From CAG-877 sp045627525 (GTDB taxonomy: Bacteria; Bacillota_I; Bacilli_A; RF39; UBA660), in contig JAZQNW010000012.1 in the NCBI GenBank assembly GCA_045627525.1, positions 1-26,795 of the forward strand: a stretch of 26,795 bases of DNA, in the 5' to 3' direction. The position numbers and the translations under genes are program-made. The notes under the pieces were generated by a model. It did not search any database, had not been told where the DNA came from, and saw only the letters and a list, made by a program, of their open reading frames with translations. The number at the start of each line of letters is the position of its first letter. The stretch's first letter is position 1. Positions 1-7,033 of this stretch are shown in pieces.

Positions 1-35
1 AATACATTTTTGATATTCTTCTTCGTATTATTCAT
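1..35 (-). CDS. 5' end of a gene cut by the left window edge
   Basis: An ATG at 35-33 on the minus strand is preceded by AGGTGA at normal spacing and opens a frame of 11 codons (MNNTKKNIKNV) that runs off the left edge without a stop. The terminator of the next gene lies just upstream, so this would be a new transcription unit. The product cannot be identified from so few residues. Confidence 0.45.
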   Translation of the reverse strand, partial: MNNTKKNIKNV

Positions 36-78
36 ATATATCACCTACTATAATAAGTATAACATACTGTAAAACAAA

Positions 79-100
79 AAAGAATGATAAATCATTCTTT
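79..100 (-). terminator. Intrinsic terminator of the zinc-ribbon protein gene
   Basis: A perfect 10-bp stem (79-88 with 91-100) is followed on the minus strand by a T-rich tail. The TGA stop at 94-92 lies inside the upstream arm. Confidence 0.85.
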
Positions 101-985
101 ACTAAAATAATCATCTACCATTGTATTGCTAATAGTTGAAGACGAATTAGAAAATGTACTTTTTGCACTTTCCATAGTAGTCATAAACTGTAACATTTCT
201 TCATATGCAGCATTAGAACTATATGTACCAGCACCTAAATAATATCCATTTGAACCATTAGACATATAACAAACTAAAAAATCATAACCATCAAGAATTC
301 CCTTTACTAAAAGAACATTCTTATTATTATATTTTTCTTCTTTAGAAACAATATTAGATAATCCTATTGCTGTATAATAATCAATAAATAAATCCTTTTT
401 AGAAACAATAGTCTCATATGATAATGAATCTCCACTACCAATTGCTAAATAGGAATCCCCAACTTCATTACGCAAAACAGCAACATAATCTTTACTATCT
501 ATATATCCTTCAGAGTCTTCAAATGACCAGCCATCAGGAACATTACCAGTTAATCCATTAACTGTTACTTTATTAACTTGTGAAACGTTAGTGCTATTTA
601 AATTACCACTATTTTTAGAAGTTATTAAACAGCAAGTTATAATAGTTGCAATAGCAATAACAGCTACTACCATAATTACAATTATATTATTTTTATTATT
701 AATACTAGCTGTTGCTGACTGAACATTAGTGTTAGTTTGCATCATCATAGTACTATTAGTCTGAACAGGAACACTTTGATTTTCAATAGTAACAGTATTA
801 TTTGATATTGGCTGTTGAACTGGTATATTATTTATTTGAACACCAACATTAGATGAAACAGGTTCAACTGGAACACTATTACTAGGATTTTGTTGTGGTT
901 GAACTACTTGATTCAAATTGCACCCACAACTTGTGCAAAAAGCATCTCCTGGATTTATTTGACTATTACAATTTGGACAATTCAT
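92..985 (-). CDS. Zinc-ribbon, single-pass membrane protein of unknown function
   Basis: The 297-residue product starts with two CxxC pairs (CPNC at 3-6, CTSC at 18-21), a zinc-ribbon of the kind found at the N-terminus of many Firmicute membrane proteins. About 75 residues rich in Asn, Gln, Ser, Thr and Val follow, then a transmembrane helix near residues 100-123 and a C-terminal domain of about 150 residues. With an N-terminal zinc-ribbon and no signal peptide, the C-terminal domain is expected outside the cell. I do not recognise that domain; proteins of this layout often carry a small alpha/beta sensory or binding domain. The start is the ATG that begins the ribbon; its ribosome binding site (GGGAAG) is only fair. 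It ends in UGA. Confidence 0.85.
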   Translation of the reverse strand: MNCPNCNSQINPGDAFCTSCGCNLNQVVQPQQNPSNSVPVEPVSSNVGVQINNIPVQQPISNNTVTIENQSVPVQTNSTMMMQTNTNVQSATASINNKNNIIVIMVVAVIAIATIITCCLITSKNSGNLNSTNVSQVNKVTVNGLTGNVPDGWSFEDSEGYIDSKDYVAVLRNEVGDSYLAIGSGDSLSYETIVSKKDLFIDYYTAIGLSNIVSKEEKYNNKNVLLVKGILDGYDFLVCYMSNGSNGYYLGAGTYSSNAAYEEMLQFMTTMESAKSTFSNSSSTISNTMVDDYFSKE

Positions 986-1009
986 ATATACACTTCCCTA
1001 CTATAATAA

Positions 1010-1039
1010 ATTATAGCATATCAAATAAAAAAAAAGCAA
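1010..1039 (-). promoter_or_regulatory. Probable sigma-A promoter for the zinc-ribbon gene
   Basis: On the minus strand TATAAT (1015-1010) is preceded at 18 nt by TTGCTT (1039-1034). The -10 is perfect and the -35 partial, about 25 nt ahead of the start codon. Confidence 0.5.
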
Positions 1040-1072
1040 TAAAGCATTAATAAAATACTAAAACAAAATAAA

Positions 1073-1097
1073 ACTTACAAATATCTAATTTGTAAGT
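1073..1097 (-). terminator. Terminator of the tRNA unit
   Basis: A 10-bp perfect stem (1073-1082 with 1088-1097), a 5-nt loop and a T-rich tail on the minus strand lie 10 nt after the tRNA-Gly CCA end. Confidence 0.85.
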
Positions 1098-1107
1098 AAT
1101 AATCAAA

Positions 1108-1182
1108 TGGAGCGGATGAGGGAAATCGAATCCCCGTCACAGCCTTGGCAAGGCCGTATTCTAACCACTAAACTACATCCGC
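1108..1182 (-). tRNA. tRNA-Gly (anticodon GCC)
   Basis: Read on minus, GCGGATG at the 5' end pairs with CATCCGC, followed by discriminator T and an encoded CCA. The anticodon stem CGGCC/GGCTG encloses the loop TTGCCAA with anticodon GCC. The T arm has GGGGA, the loop TTCGATT and TCCCC. It shares a two-tRNA unit with the upstream tRNA-Cys and ends at the hairpin at 1073-1097. Confidence 0.97.
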
Positions 1183-1192
1183 ATAAATAAAT

Positions 1193-1266
1193 TGGAGGGG
1201 CCTACCGGATTTGAACCGGTGATCAGGGTGTTGCAGACCCACGCCTTACCACTTGGCTAAAGCCCC
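1193..1266 (-). tRNA. tRNA-Cys (anticodon GCA)
   Basis: Read on minus, acceptor GGGGCTT pairs (one G-T) with AGGCCCC, followed by T and an encoded CCA. The anticodon loop CTGCAAC gives anticodon GCA. The outermost anticodon-stem pair is a T-T mismatch, where tRNA-Cys often has a wobble pair. The T loop TTCAAAT is standard. It is the first tRNA of the pair, with 10 nt between the two. Confidence 0.96.
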
Positions 1267-1343
1267 ATTACAAATAGAATTATACCAAAACAATTATAAA
1301 AACACAATAAAATCTTTCACTTTTTATTATTTTATGCAAAAAA

Positions 1344-1364
1344 AGAGAAGTAAATTACTTCTCT
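1344..1364 (-). terminator. Terminator of the lipoprotein gene
   Basis: The inverted repeat AGAGAAGTAA/TTACTTCTCT is followed by a T-run on minus. The TAA stop (1357-1355) is part of the hairpin. Confidence 0.85.
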
Positions 1365-2611
1365 GTAAAATCACAAATATTTTTATAATTATATTTAAGT
1401 TCGCTATTTTTTATAATTGGAACCAATCCACTATTATCATTATAAAAATATAACATATCACCAATAACAATTTTAATATTATTATTTTTAACTGACCACT
1501 CTGAAACATTACTAAAATTAAATAAATAAACAGGATTTTTTAAATCATCAATACTAATTCTACAAAAATCACCATTTTTTGTTAAAAAGTAATAATACTG
1601 ATTATCTTCTTTAACACTAACTGCATCATATTTAGTTTCTAAAACATTATTAGTAACATCATTAGTAAAATATACTTTATCCTTCAAAAATTCTTTAGAA
1701 TTTATATTTTCTAATTTATTATTTATTAAAATTTTAAAACCATCTTTTTCATTTCCAACTTCTTCTATCTTTCCCTTTTCAGGATTAAGAGAATACTGAA
1801 TCTTATTATTTAAATCAGTATAATAATACTTACCATCATATTCACCATTAACATACATATTTGTAGATATTCTAGGATCTATATCAATTCTATTTTTACC
1901 TGAATTTTTAATATCAGTTAAATAAAATTCGGCATACTCATTACCAGAGGTTTGATCGGTATTAACTGAAACATAAAATCTTCCAACAATAGCAGATATA
2001 TTATTTTCATAAGTATCATTATTAAGCCAATCTCTTTTATCTATTTTACCATCTTTTAATACATATATTCCTTTATAAAACCACATTGTAAATATCATAT
2101 CATTAGGAATATTATCAATATATATATCATAATTATCCTCTTTTATTGATGAATTACTATCTTTCCAAGAGGAATAATTATAATTTTGCTTTTTTAATTC
2201 TTTTATTACTTTGTTTATATCAGTATTATTTATTTGTTTTAAATATGAATAACTTACTTGCTTTTTCTTATAATTGCAAAAAATATCATCATTTTTTCCT
2301 CTTTTAAATATTGGAAAAATACAATATAAATCATTATAGTTATAATATTTTATATCTTTTATAACATTACTTTGTCTATTAAATTCACCACTATAATAAA
2401 AATCAAAATAATGATTTTCCTTATCTAAAATTTCAAAATAATAATTACTCTTTTTATTTTGAAAAATCATTTTTTCTTTTATTAAATATGAATTATCTTT
2501 TGTTTTTATTGAATAATTAACATTACGATGTTTTATTAAGGACTGAATAACAGCTTGACCACCACATCCAATAAAAATCAAAATCAATAAAATTGGAATT
2601 AGTTTTTTCAT
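1355..2611 (-). CDS. Putative lipoprotein with beta-propeller-like repeats
   Basis: The 418-residue product has a short Lys-start signal peptide and the lipobox-like end IFIGC at residues 12-16, so Cys16 would carry the lipid and anchor the protein outside the membrane. The rest is rich in Tyr, Asn, Asp and Lys. Its C-terminal half has short beta-type segments (YYYTDLNN, YYYFLTKNGD, MLYFYND) like those of DUF5050 or propeller-type surface proteins. No catalytic motif is visible. A TATAAT just upstream and GGTGG before the ATG suggest its own promoter, since the preceding gene ends in a terminator. The propeller fold is an inference from spacing only. Confidence 0.8.
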   Translation of the reverse strand: MKKLIPILLILIFIGCGGQAVIQSLIKHRNVNYSIKTKDNSYLIKEKMIFQNKKSNYYFEILDKENHYFDFYYSGEFNRQSNVIKDIKYYNYNDLYCIFPIFKRGKNDDIFCNYKKKQVSYSYLKQINNTDINKVIKELKKQNYNYSSWKDSNSSIKEDNYDIYIDNIPNDMIFTMWFYKGIYVLKDGKIDKRDWLNNDTYENNISAIVGRFYVSVNTDQTSGNEYAEFYLTDIKNSGKNRIDIDPRISTNMYVNGEYDGKYYYTDLNNKIQYSLNPEKGKIEEVGNEKDGFKILINNKLENINSKEFLKDKVYFTNDVTNNVLETKYDAVSVKEDNQYYYFLTKNGDFCRISIDDLKNPVYLFNFSNVSEWSVKNNNIKIVIGDMLYFYNDNSGLVPIIKNSELKYNYKNICDFTEK

Positions 2612-2643
2612 ATACTACCACCATTATAATTATAGCAAAAAAA

Positions 2644-2673
2644 AAGAAAATTATAAAGTAAATTAATTTTCTT
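2644..2673 (-). terminator. Terminator of the PH-domain gene
   Basis: AAGAAAATTA (2644-2653) pairs with TAATTTTCTT (2664-2673) and is followed on minus by a run of nine T. It lies 3 nt after the stop. Confidence 0.8.
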
Positions 2674-2676
2674 AAT

Positions 2677-3129
2677 TTAATGATTATCATGTTCTTTTTC
2701 TTTTCTATAATACTTTTTCTTAGCTTCCATTATATAAGTACTAATAGCAGTTTCTATTTCTGGTAATGAATCTAAAGATAAATTAGAAAGTGTAATAAAT
2801 TCTTTTACCGTATCAATATATACTTTTCCCCAAATAATTCCACCCTTTACTTTTAAATCATTGAATAAATCAGGTGTTACAGAATCCAAAAAATATCCAA
2901 ATATAAGTCTTTTACGTCCTAATAAAATTCTTTTATCAGTAACAGCAATAACATATGTATTAACAATATCTAAAGGATTATCATTTTTTTGACCAACAAA
3001 AACATATAATGGTTTCTCATCAGGATTTAAATGTTTTTCTACTACTGAAGCATTCTTTTTTATTCTCCAAGCAATAGTCATAGGATGTTTCTTTTTAAAT
3101 TTCATAGCCATCTTATATATTTTTCCCAT
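2677..3129 (-). CDS. Bacterial PH-domain (YokE-like) protein
   Basis: The 150-residue product is soluble, with a basic N-terminal helix (about 1-35) and a domain whose core reads VIAVTDKRILLG at about residues 61-72. That is the hallmark strand-turn-strand of bacterial PH domains (YokE/bPH_4 group). Later strands include GKVYIDTV and ITLS, and the end is a charged helix. Such domains are thought to mediate protein-protein or membrane-edge interactions; no substrate can be proposed. A strong GGAGGA site and a TATAAT precede the ATG, and the gene has its own terminator, so it is probably monocistronic. Confidence 0.75.
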   Translation of the reverse strand: MGKIYKMAMKFKKKHPMTIAWRIKKNASVVEKHLNPDEKPLYVFVGQKNDNPLDIVNTYVIAVTDKRILLGRKRLIFGYFLDSVTPDLFNDLKVKGGIIWGKVYIDTVKEFITLSNLSLDSLPEIETAISTYIMEAKKKYYRKEKEHDNH

Positions 3130-3207
3130 AATAATTCCTCCAAAATTAATATTTAGTTAATTATATCATAATATATAAAATATTAAAATATGAAACAATA
3201 AAAAAAA

Positions 3208-3228
3208 CAGTAAACTAATTATTTACTG
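3208..3228 (-). terminator. Terminator of the ABC-F gene
   Basis: CAGTAAA/TTTACTG (3208-3214 with 3222-3228) is followed on minus by TTTTTTT. The TAA stop sits in the loop. Confidence 0.75.
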
Positions 3229-4808
3229 CTTTGCTCTAAATATTCTTCGTATGGAACACATCTATCAATAATGCTACCATCATCTAATATTTCAATTACT
3301 CTATTTGTAACTGTACTATTAAGTTCATAATCTCTAGAAGTGAATAATATTTCACCTTGAAAATTAATTAATCCTTTATTAAGTGATGTAATACTTTCCA
3401 AATCCAAATGATTTGTTGGTTCATCTAAAATTAAAAAATTAGGACTTTCTAACATCATTTTAGATAACATACAACGAGCTTTTTCACCGCCTGATAAAAC
3501 ATTAACTTTTTTAAAGACATCATCACCAGAAAATAACATTCTACCTAAAAAGCCACGTAAAACAGTTTCGTCTTTTATATCATAATATTGACCAATCCAC
3601 TGCATTATATTTTTATCAGTATCAAAATAATCATTATTATCTTGAGGTAAATACCCTGGAACAATAGTTTTTCCCCATTCAATTGTACCCTTATCATATT
3701 TTTCTTTACCAGCTAATATATTAAACAATGTTGTTTTAGCCATATCATTTTGAGCTATAAAAGATATTTTATCACCCTTTAATATTGTAAAAGAAACCTT
3801 ATCTAAAATCTTTTTACCATCAACTATTTTTGTTAAATTTTCAACTTTTAATATTTCTTTACCTGCTGGTTTCTCTATTTTAAAATCAATATATGGATAT
3901 TTTCTAGATGATGGAATTATCTCATCTAATTGAATTTTATCTAACATCTTTTTACGAGAAGTAGCTTGTTTAGATTTAGAAGCATTAGCGCTAAATCTCG
4001 CAATAAAAGCTTGTAATTCTTTTATTTTTTCTTCTTTTTTCTTATTAGATTCTCTCATTTGTTTTTGTAATAAAACTGATGATTCATACCAGAAATCATA
4101 ATTTCCTACATATAACTTAATTTTACCATAATCAATATCAGCAATATGAGTACAAACCTTATTTAAAAAATGACGATCATGTGAAACAATAATAACTGTA
4201 TTATTAAAATTAATTAAAAATTCTTCTAGCCACTTAATTGCTTCTAAATCCAAACTATTAGTAGGTTCATCCAAAAGTAAAATATCTGGATTACCAAACA
4301 ATGCTTGAGCAAGCAAAACTTTAATTCTTAATTTTACAGGAATATCTTTCATATAAGCATAATGAAATCCTTCTAAAACGCCTAAATTATTTAAAAGAAG
4401 CGCTGCATCAGATTCAGCATTCCATCCATCTAAATCCATAAATTCAGCTTCCAAATTAGCTAATTTCATACCATCTTCTTCGCTAAATTCTGTCTGTTGA
4501 TACATCTTTTCTTTTTCTTCCATTATTTCATATAATTTTTTATTTCCCATAATTACTACATCAATAACTCTCTTATCATCGTATTGATAATGATCCTGTC
4601 TTAATATAGATAATCTTTCATCCTTAGAAATAACGACATTACCGGTTGTAGTTTCCACTTCACCAGATAATATTTTTAAAAAAGTTGATTTTCCTGAACC
4701 ATTAGCACCAATAAGTCCATAACAATTACCATTAGTAAATTTTATATTAACATCTTCAAATAAAGTTCTCTTTCCAAACTTTAAACTAACATTATTAACT
4801 TGTATCAT
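3219..4808 (-). CDS. ykpA: ABC-F family ATPase, YkpA-like
   Basis: The 529-residue product has two ABC cassettes without membrane segments, the layout of ABC-F proteins that act on the ribosome (translation factors or antibiotic protection). Cassette 1 has Walker A GANGSGKST (34-42), Walker B ILLLDEPTNSLD and H-switch VSHD. The linker has the lysine-rich helix and the segment RFSANASKSKQATSRKK typical of the YkpA/YbiT group. Cassette 2 has signature LSGGEK and Walker B LILDEPTNHLD. Oddities: cassette 1 has IPVKLRIK where a signature motif would be, cassette 2 Walker A reads AQNDMAKTT, and its H-switch is TSRD. Some of this divergence is familiar in the YkpA group, so an asymmetric ATPase is more likely than a dead gene. 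GAGGTGAT precedes the ATG. Confidence 0.92.
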   Translation of the reverse strand: MIQVNNVSLKFGKRTLFEDVNIKFTNGNCYGLIGANGSGKSTFLKILSGEVETTTGNVVISKDERLSILRQDHYQYDDKRVIDVVIMGNKKLYEIMEEKEKMYQQTEFSEEDGMKLANLEAEFMDLDGWNAESDAALLLNNLGVLEGFHYAYMKDIPVKLRIKVLLAQALFGNPDILLLDEPTNSLDLEAIKWLEEFLINFNNTVIIVSHDRHFLNKVCTHIADIDYGKIKLYVGNYDFWYESSVLLQKQMRESNKKKEEKIKELQAFIARFSANASKSKQATSRKKMLDKIQLDEIIPSSRKYPYIDFKIEKPAGKEILKVENLTKIVDGKKILDKVSFTILKGDKISFIAQNDMAKTTLFNILAGKEKYDKGTIEWGKTIVPGYLPQDNNDYFDTDKNIMQWIGQYYDIKDETVLRGFLGRMLFSGDDVFKKVNVLSGGEKARCMLSKMMLESPNFLILDEPTNHLDLESITSLNKGLINFQGEILFTSRDYELNSTVTNRVIEILDDGSIIDRCVPYEEYLEQSSK

Positions 4809-4854
4809 ATAATCACCTCAAAGCTACTTTATTTTACTATATATATGAATAAAA

Positions 4855-4874
4855 AACAAGGATTAGTCCTTGTT
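4855..4874 (-). terminator. Terminator of the OapA-like gene
   Basis: AACAAGGA/TCCTTGTT (4855-4862 with 4867-4874) has a 4-nt loop that contains part of the TAA stop, with a T-run after it on minus. Confidence 0.85.
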
Positions 4875-5465
4875 CTTTTTACAAAATATAGAAACAGTTT
4901 TTGCAAATTCATATAAAATAATATCACTTTTATTTATTGCAAAACTTTTACCGGTAGCCTTTCCACCAATAGTTAAAGCGGCTACAATAGCAGCTACAAT
5001 CAATCCAGTAAATAATAAATCTAAATTATAATTATTAGATAATATTATTGATATTGTTGTAGCAGCTGTACCAGAAATAATTCCACAAACATCACCAATA
5101 ACGTCACAACAAAAATTAGATACCTTATCAGCATTCTTTTTAAATTTAACAGCTATATCTGCTCCTTTTACTTTTCTAGAATTCATAGAATGAAAAACTT
5201 TTTCATCACTACTTGTAACAGCAACACCAACTATATCAAACAATATCCCTATAAATATAAATAATAAAGTAATTACAATTCCCCAAAATAATGACATATT
5301 TGGAATAGTTGCTTGAGATACATATGATAAACAAAATGATAATATAAATGCTGTAAGTACTATTTTAAATATCCACTTAATTTCTACTTTATTTTTATTT
5401 ATTTTTTCCTTTTTTCTAGTTTGTTCTACTAATTCATTAAATTCACTATTCTTAACTTTCTTCAT
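4863..5465 (-). CDS. oapA: Four-helix membrane protein, probable OapA (OLE-associated protein)
   Basis: I start this gene at the ATG at 5465, which has GGTGA at good spacing. The longer frame from 5522 begins inside the preceding terminator. The 200-residue product has a basic N-terminus (1-30), helices near 31-50, 59-83, 126-143 and 150-167, and a basic tail. Between helices 2 and 3 is a lysine-rich cytoplasmic-type loop with FHSMNSRKVKG. Asp/Gly pairs sit at membrane edges: D77-G80, then D121-G124 and D125-G128. From memory, OapA is a basic membrane protein of about this size with Asp/Gly motifs, encoded directly downstream of OLE RNA and needed for its membrane localisation. Length, topology and position after a large structured RNA all fit. 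An unrelated small membrane protein is the alternative. Confidence 0.72.
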   Translation of the reverse strand: MKKVKNSEFNELVEQTRKKEKINKNKVEIKWIFKIVLTAFILSFCLSYVSQATIPNMSLFWGIVITLLFIFIGILFDIVGVAVTSSDEKVFHSMNSRKVKGADIAVKFKKNADKVSNFCCDVIGDVCGIISGTAATTISIILSNNYNLDLLFTGLIVAAIVAALTIGGKATGKSFAINKSDIILYEFAKTVSIFCKKNKD

Positions 5466-5503
5466 ATAATTCACCATATATATTTTATCATTTTTTAAAA
5501 CAA

Positions 5504-5533
5504 AAAAATAGTATTTATACAAATACTATTTTT
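5504..5533 (-). terminator. Hairpin at the 3' end of the OLE-like RNA
   Basis: A 13-bp perfect stem (5504-5516 with 5521-5533) has a 4-nt loop and a TTTTTTTG tail on minus. It separates the RNA from the OapA-like gene, so that gene depends on readthrough, processing or a weak internal promoter. Confidence 0.85.
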
Positions 5534-6129
5534 AACTTCATAAATAATGGCTATAAATATAGTTAACCTTGAATCTTAGGTCAAGTAGGATTTCCCTAAT
5601 TTCTACAAATCCGTTACCAGAAATGCGGTTCCCCTTTAAAGAAATTAATGTGATGTCACCATACACATGACTTGATTGCCACTTAGTATCCACTGCAATC
5701 CTATATTAAGCACTCTAGGAGATTTCCCCCCCAACACTTTACTATTAATTCTTTTTTGCAACAATAATTTCAAAATGCAATACTTATTAAAGTTGGCCAA
5801 CTAAATTAAGCAAGATCATTTATCCCAATATTATCACTCAAGACAAGCTACACTGTACATAGCTTACGCCACAATACAGGTTTAATCCTATTTCGTAATA
5901 AGTCCGTCAGTATAAATACGTATAGGCTTACCACAATAATAGGTCTCCGCAAATAATGGGTCGTTGATCGTATGCCATTACGGTCGCCCATTACTCTCAT
6001 CTCCAGCATCCACCCCAAACTGGGCGTAAGAAGCAAACACCAGAGGTTTCATCGATATGCTCTTTAACGGTTTTTTAATCCCGTCTTCCTAATAAAGTAA
6101 TTGACTAGAATAGTGTGCCATCAATTACG
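5504..6129 (-). ncRNA. ole: Large structured non-coding RNA, candidate OLE RNA
   Basis: About 625 nt between a strong promoter and a strong terminator carry no credible gene on either strand. GC is near 40% in the lines I counted, clearly above the flanking genes. Many helices can be drawn: TAATTTCT/AGAAATTA (5597-5604 with 5640-5647), GATTGC/GCAATC (5674-5679 with 5695-5700), AAGCTA/TAGCTT (5845-5850 with 5860-5865), and a two-part arm AATGGG-CG/CG-CCCATT (5955-5963 with 5985-5992, one bulged base) capped by CGTA/TACG (5969-5972 with 5979-5982). A run of seven G (5726-5732 on plus as C) is unusual here. OLE RNAs are about 600 nt, occur in Firmicutes and lie next to oapA, which matches. I cannot recall enough consensus sequence to confirm by primary sequence; ROOL or an unknown class remain possible. 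Hallmarks of RNase P and tmRNA are missing. Confidence 0.68.
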
Positions 6130-6135
6130 TGTTAC

Positions 6136-6164
6136 ATTATATCATATTCTATTAGTTTTGTCAA
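6136..6164 (-). promoter_or_regulatory. Near-consensus sigma-A promoter of the OLE-like RNA
   Basis: On minus, TTGACA (6164-6159), a 17-nt spacer and TATAAT (6141-6136) match the consensus at all twelve positions. Transcription should start near 6129. It is the best promoter in the window, as expected for an abundant stable RNA. Confidence 0.9.
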
Positions 6165-6190
6165 CTTTACAACTATATAGCACAATAAAA

Positions 6191-6210
6191 AAACTGCTAA
6201 AAAGCAGTTT
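6191..6210 (-). terminator. Terminator of the muramidase-like gene
   Basis: AAACTGCT/AGCAGTTT (6191-6198 with 6203-6210) is followed by a T-run on minus. It overlaps the stop codon and lies only 27 bp before the RNA promoter. Confidence 0.85.
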
Positions 6211-6886
6211 AATTATTTCTTATTTTATTTACATAAGCATTTATTTTTCCTGGCCATGCAGAACTTGCTGCATATTTAGGAGCAATCTTCTCAACTGTAT
6301 TTAATCCTACAGAATAATAATTTCTACTTAAGTTTGAAATAAATCCAGCTATACCATCATCTAAAGTTGGATATGCTTTATAACTACCCCCATTACATCC
6401 AGGAGCTCCTTTTTGTCCACCAACATTATTACAACTACGGCATAAATTAGAACATCTAGAGCCACATCCTGTCTCATGTAAAATAATAGCAGTTGCTACA
6501 TATGGATCAACACCCATTTCTAAACATTTGCTAGCAATAATATAACCTTTACCAGCCATAACATCGCTACCTAAGTTTCGATCCAGTTTAGCCGCTAATT
6601 CTTCTAGAGTCATTCCTTCATATACTTCAACTCTAGGAGGTATATATATAGAAGCTGGAACAGTTTCCATTTCAACAGGTGTAATTTGTTCCCCTTCTGA
6701 ATTTACTTCCAATTTTTTAGCATCCATCAAATTAGTTGCTATCGCCATACTACTAACATCAACTTCTTTATAATCCAATTTTGAAACTTTTACATTTTCT
6801 GAATTATACTGTAGTTGAACGCCAACAGAAATCATAGTTATCGCAACTATTCCCAATGTAATACCGATAATTTTAATTTTTTTCAA
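6209..6886 (-). CDS. Secreted cysteine-rich muramidase/glucosaminidase-like protein
   Basis: The 225-residue product starts at a TTG with AGGTGA six bases upstream. It has a Lys-rich start and a hydrophobic segment (residues 3-24) acting as signal or anchor, then a linker to about 90. The C-terminal domain resembles glucosaminidase/lysozyme-like wall hydrolases: a helix ending AIILHETG (the Glu of HET is the likely catalytic acid), a NNVGG turn, YPTLDDGIAGFISNL, and IAPKYAASSAWPGKIN near the end. Unusually, five cysteines cluster right after the catalytic Glu (CGSRC, CRSC and GC within about 30 residues), which suggests disulfides or a metal site. A disulfide/thiol relay gene pair is encoded elsewhere in the window. 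Substrate: peptidoglycan glycan strands, by family inference. Confidence 0.8.
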   Translation of the reverse strand: MKKIKIIGITLGIVAITMISVGVQLQYNSENVKVSKLDYKEVDVSSMAIATNLMDAKKLEVNSEGEQITPVEMETVPASIYIPPRVEVYEGMTLEELAAKLDRNLGSDVMAGKGYIIASKCLEMGVDPYVATAIILHETGCGSRCSNLCRSCNNVGGQKGAPGCNGGSYKAYPTLDDGIAGFISNLSRNYYSVGLNTVEKIAPKYAASSAWPGKINAYVNKIRNN

Positions 6887-6918
6887 ATTATCACCTCAAA
6901 CTGATAATTAATAACGAA

Positions 6919-6947
6919 ATTCTACCATTTTTTACGACTTTTGTCAA
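6919..6947 (-). promoter_or_regulatory. Promoter of the muramidase-like gene
   Basis: On minus, TTGACA (6947-6942), a 17-nt spacer and TAGAAT (6924-6919). The -35 lies inside a perfect inverted repeat shared with the divergent sirtuin promoter. Confidence 0.8.
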
Positions 6948-6970
6948 ATTGACAACTCTTCAGTTATAAT
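6941..6970 (+). promoter_or_regulatory. Promoter of the sirtuin gene with palindromic -35 region
   Basis: TTGTCA (6941-6946), an 18-nt spacer and TATAAT (6965-6970). The perfect 7-1-7 inverted repeat 6941-6955 covers this -35 and the -35 of the divergent gene, so one bound protein could block both. Confidence 0.65.
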
Positions 6971-7033
6971 ATAACAACTCCTAAATCCTTGAAAAATATA
7001 GAAATTATTATTAAAATAAATATAGGTGATTAT

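Noticed and set aside
1253..1453. 66-codon plus frame starting within tRNA-Cys
   Set aside because: It begins in a tRNA and runs antisense into the lipoprotein gene, with no ribosome binding site.
5848..6036. 62-codon open frame on minus inside the RNA
   Set aside because: It has no ribosome binding site and unusual composition, and lies within the helices of the RNA; a chance frame in GC-richer sequence.
5504..6129. RNase P RNA or tmRNA for the large non-coding region
   Set aside because: The conserved GAGGAAAGTCC-type segment of RNase P is not present, nor is a tRNA-like TTCGA arm with CCA or a tag frame as in tmRNA; the length also exceeds both.
6949..6970. TTGACA with TATAAT as the sirtuin promoter
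   Set aside because: The spacer would be only 10 nt; TTGTCA at 18 nt is used instead.
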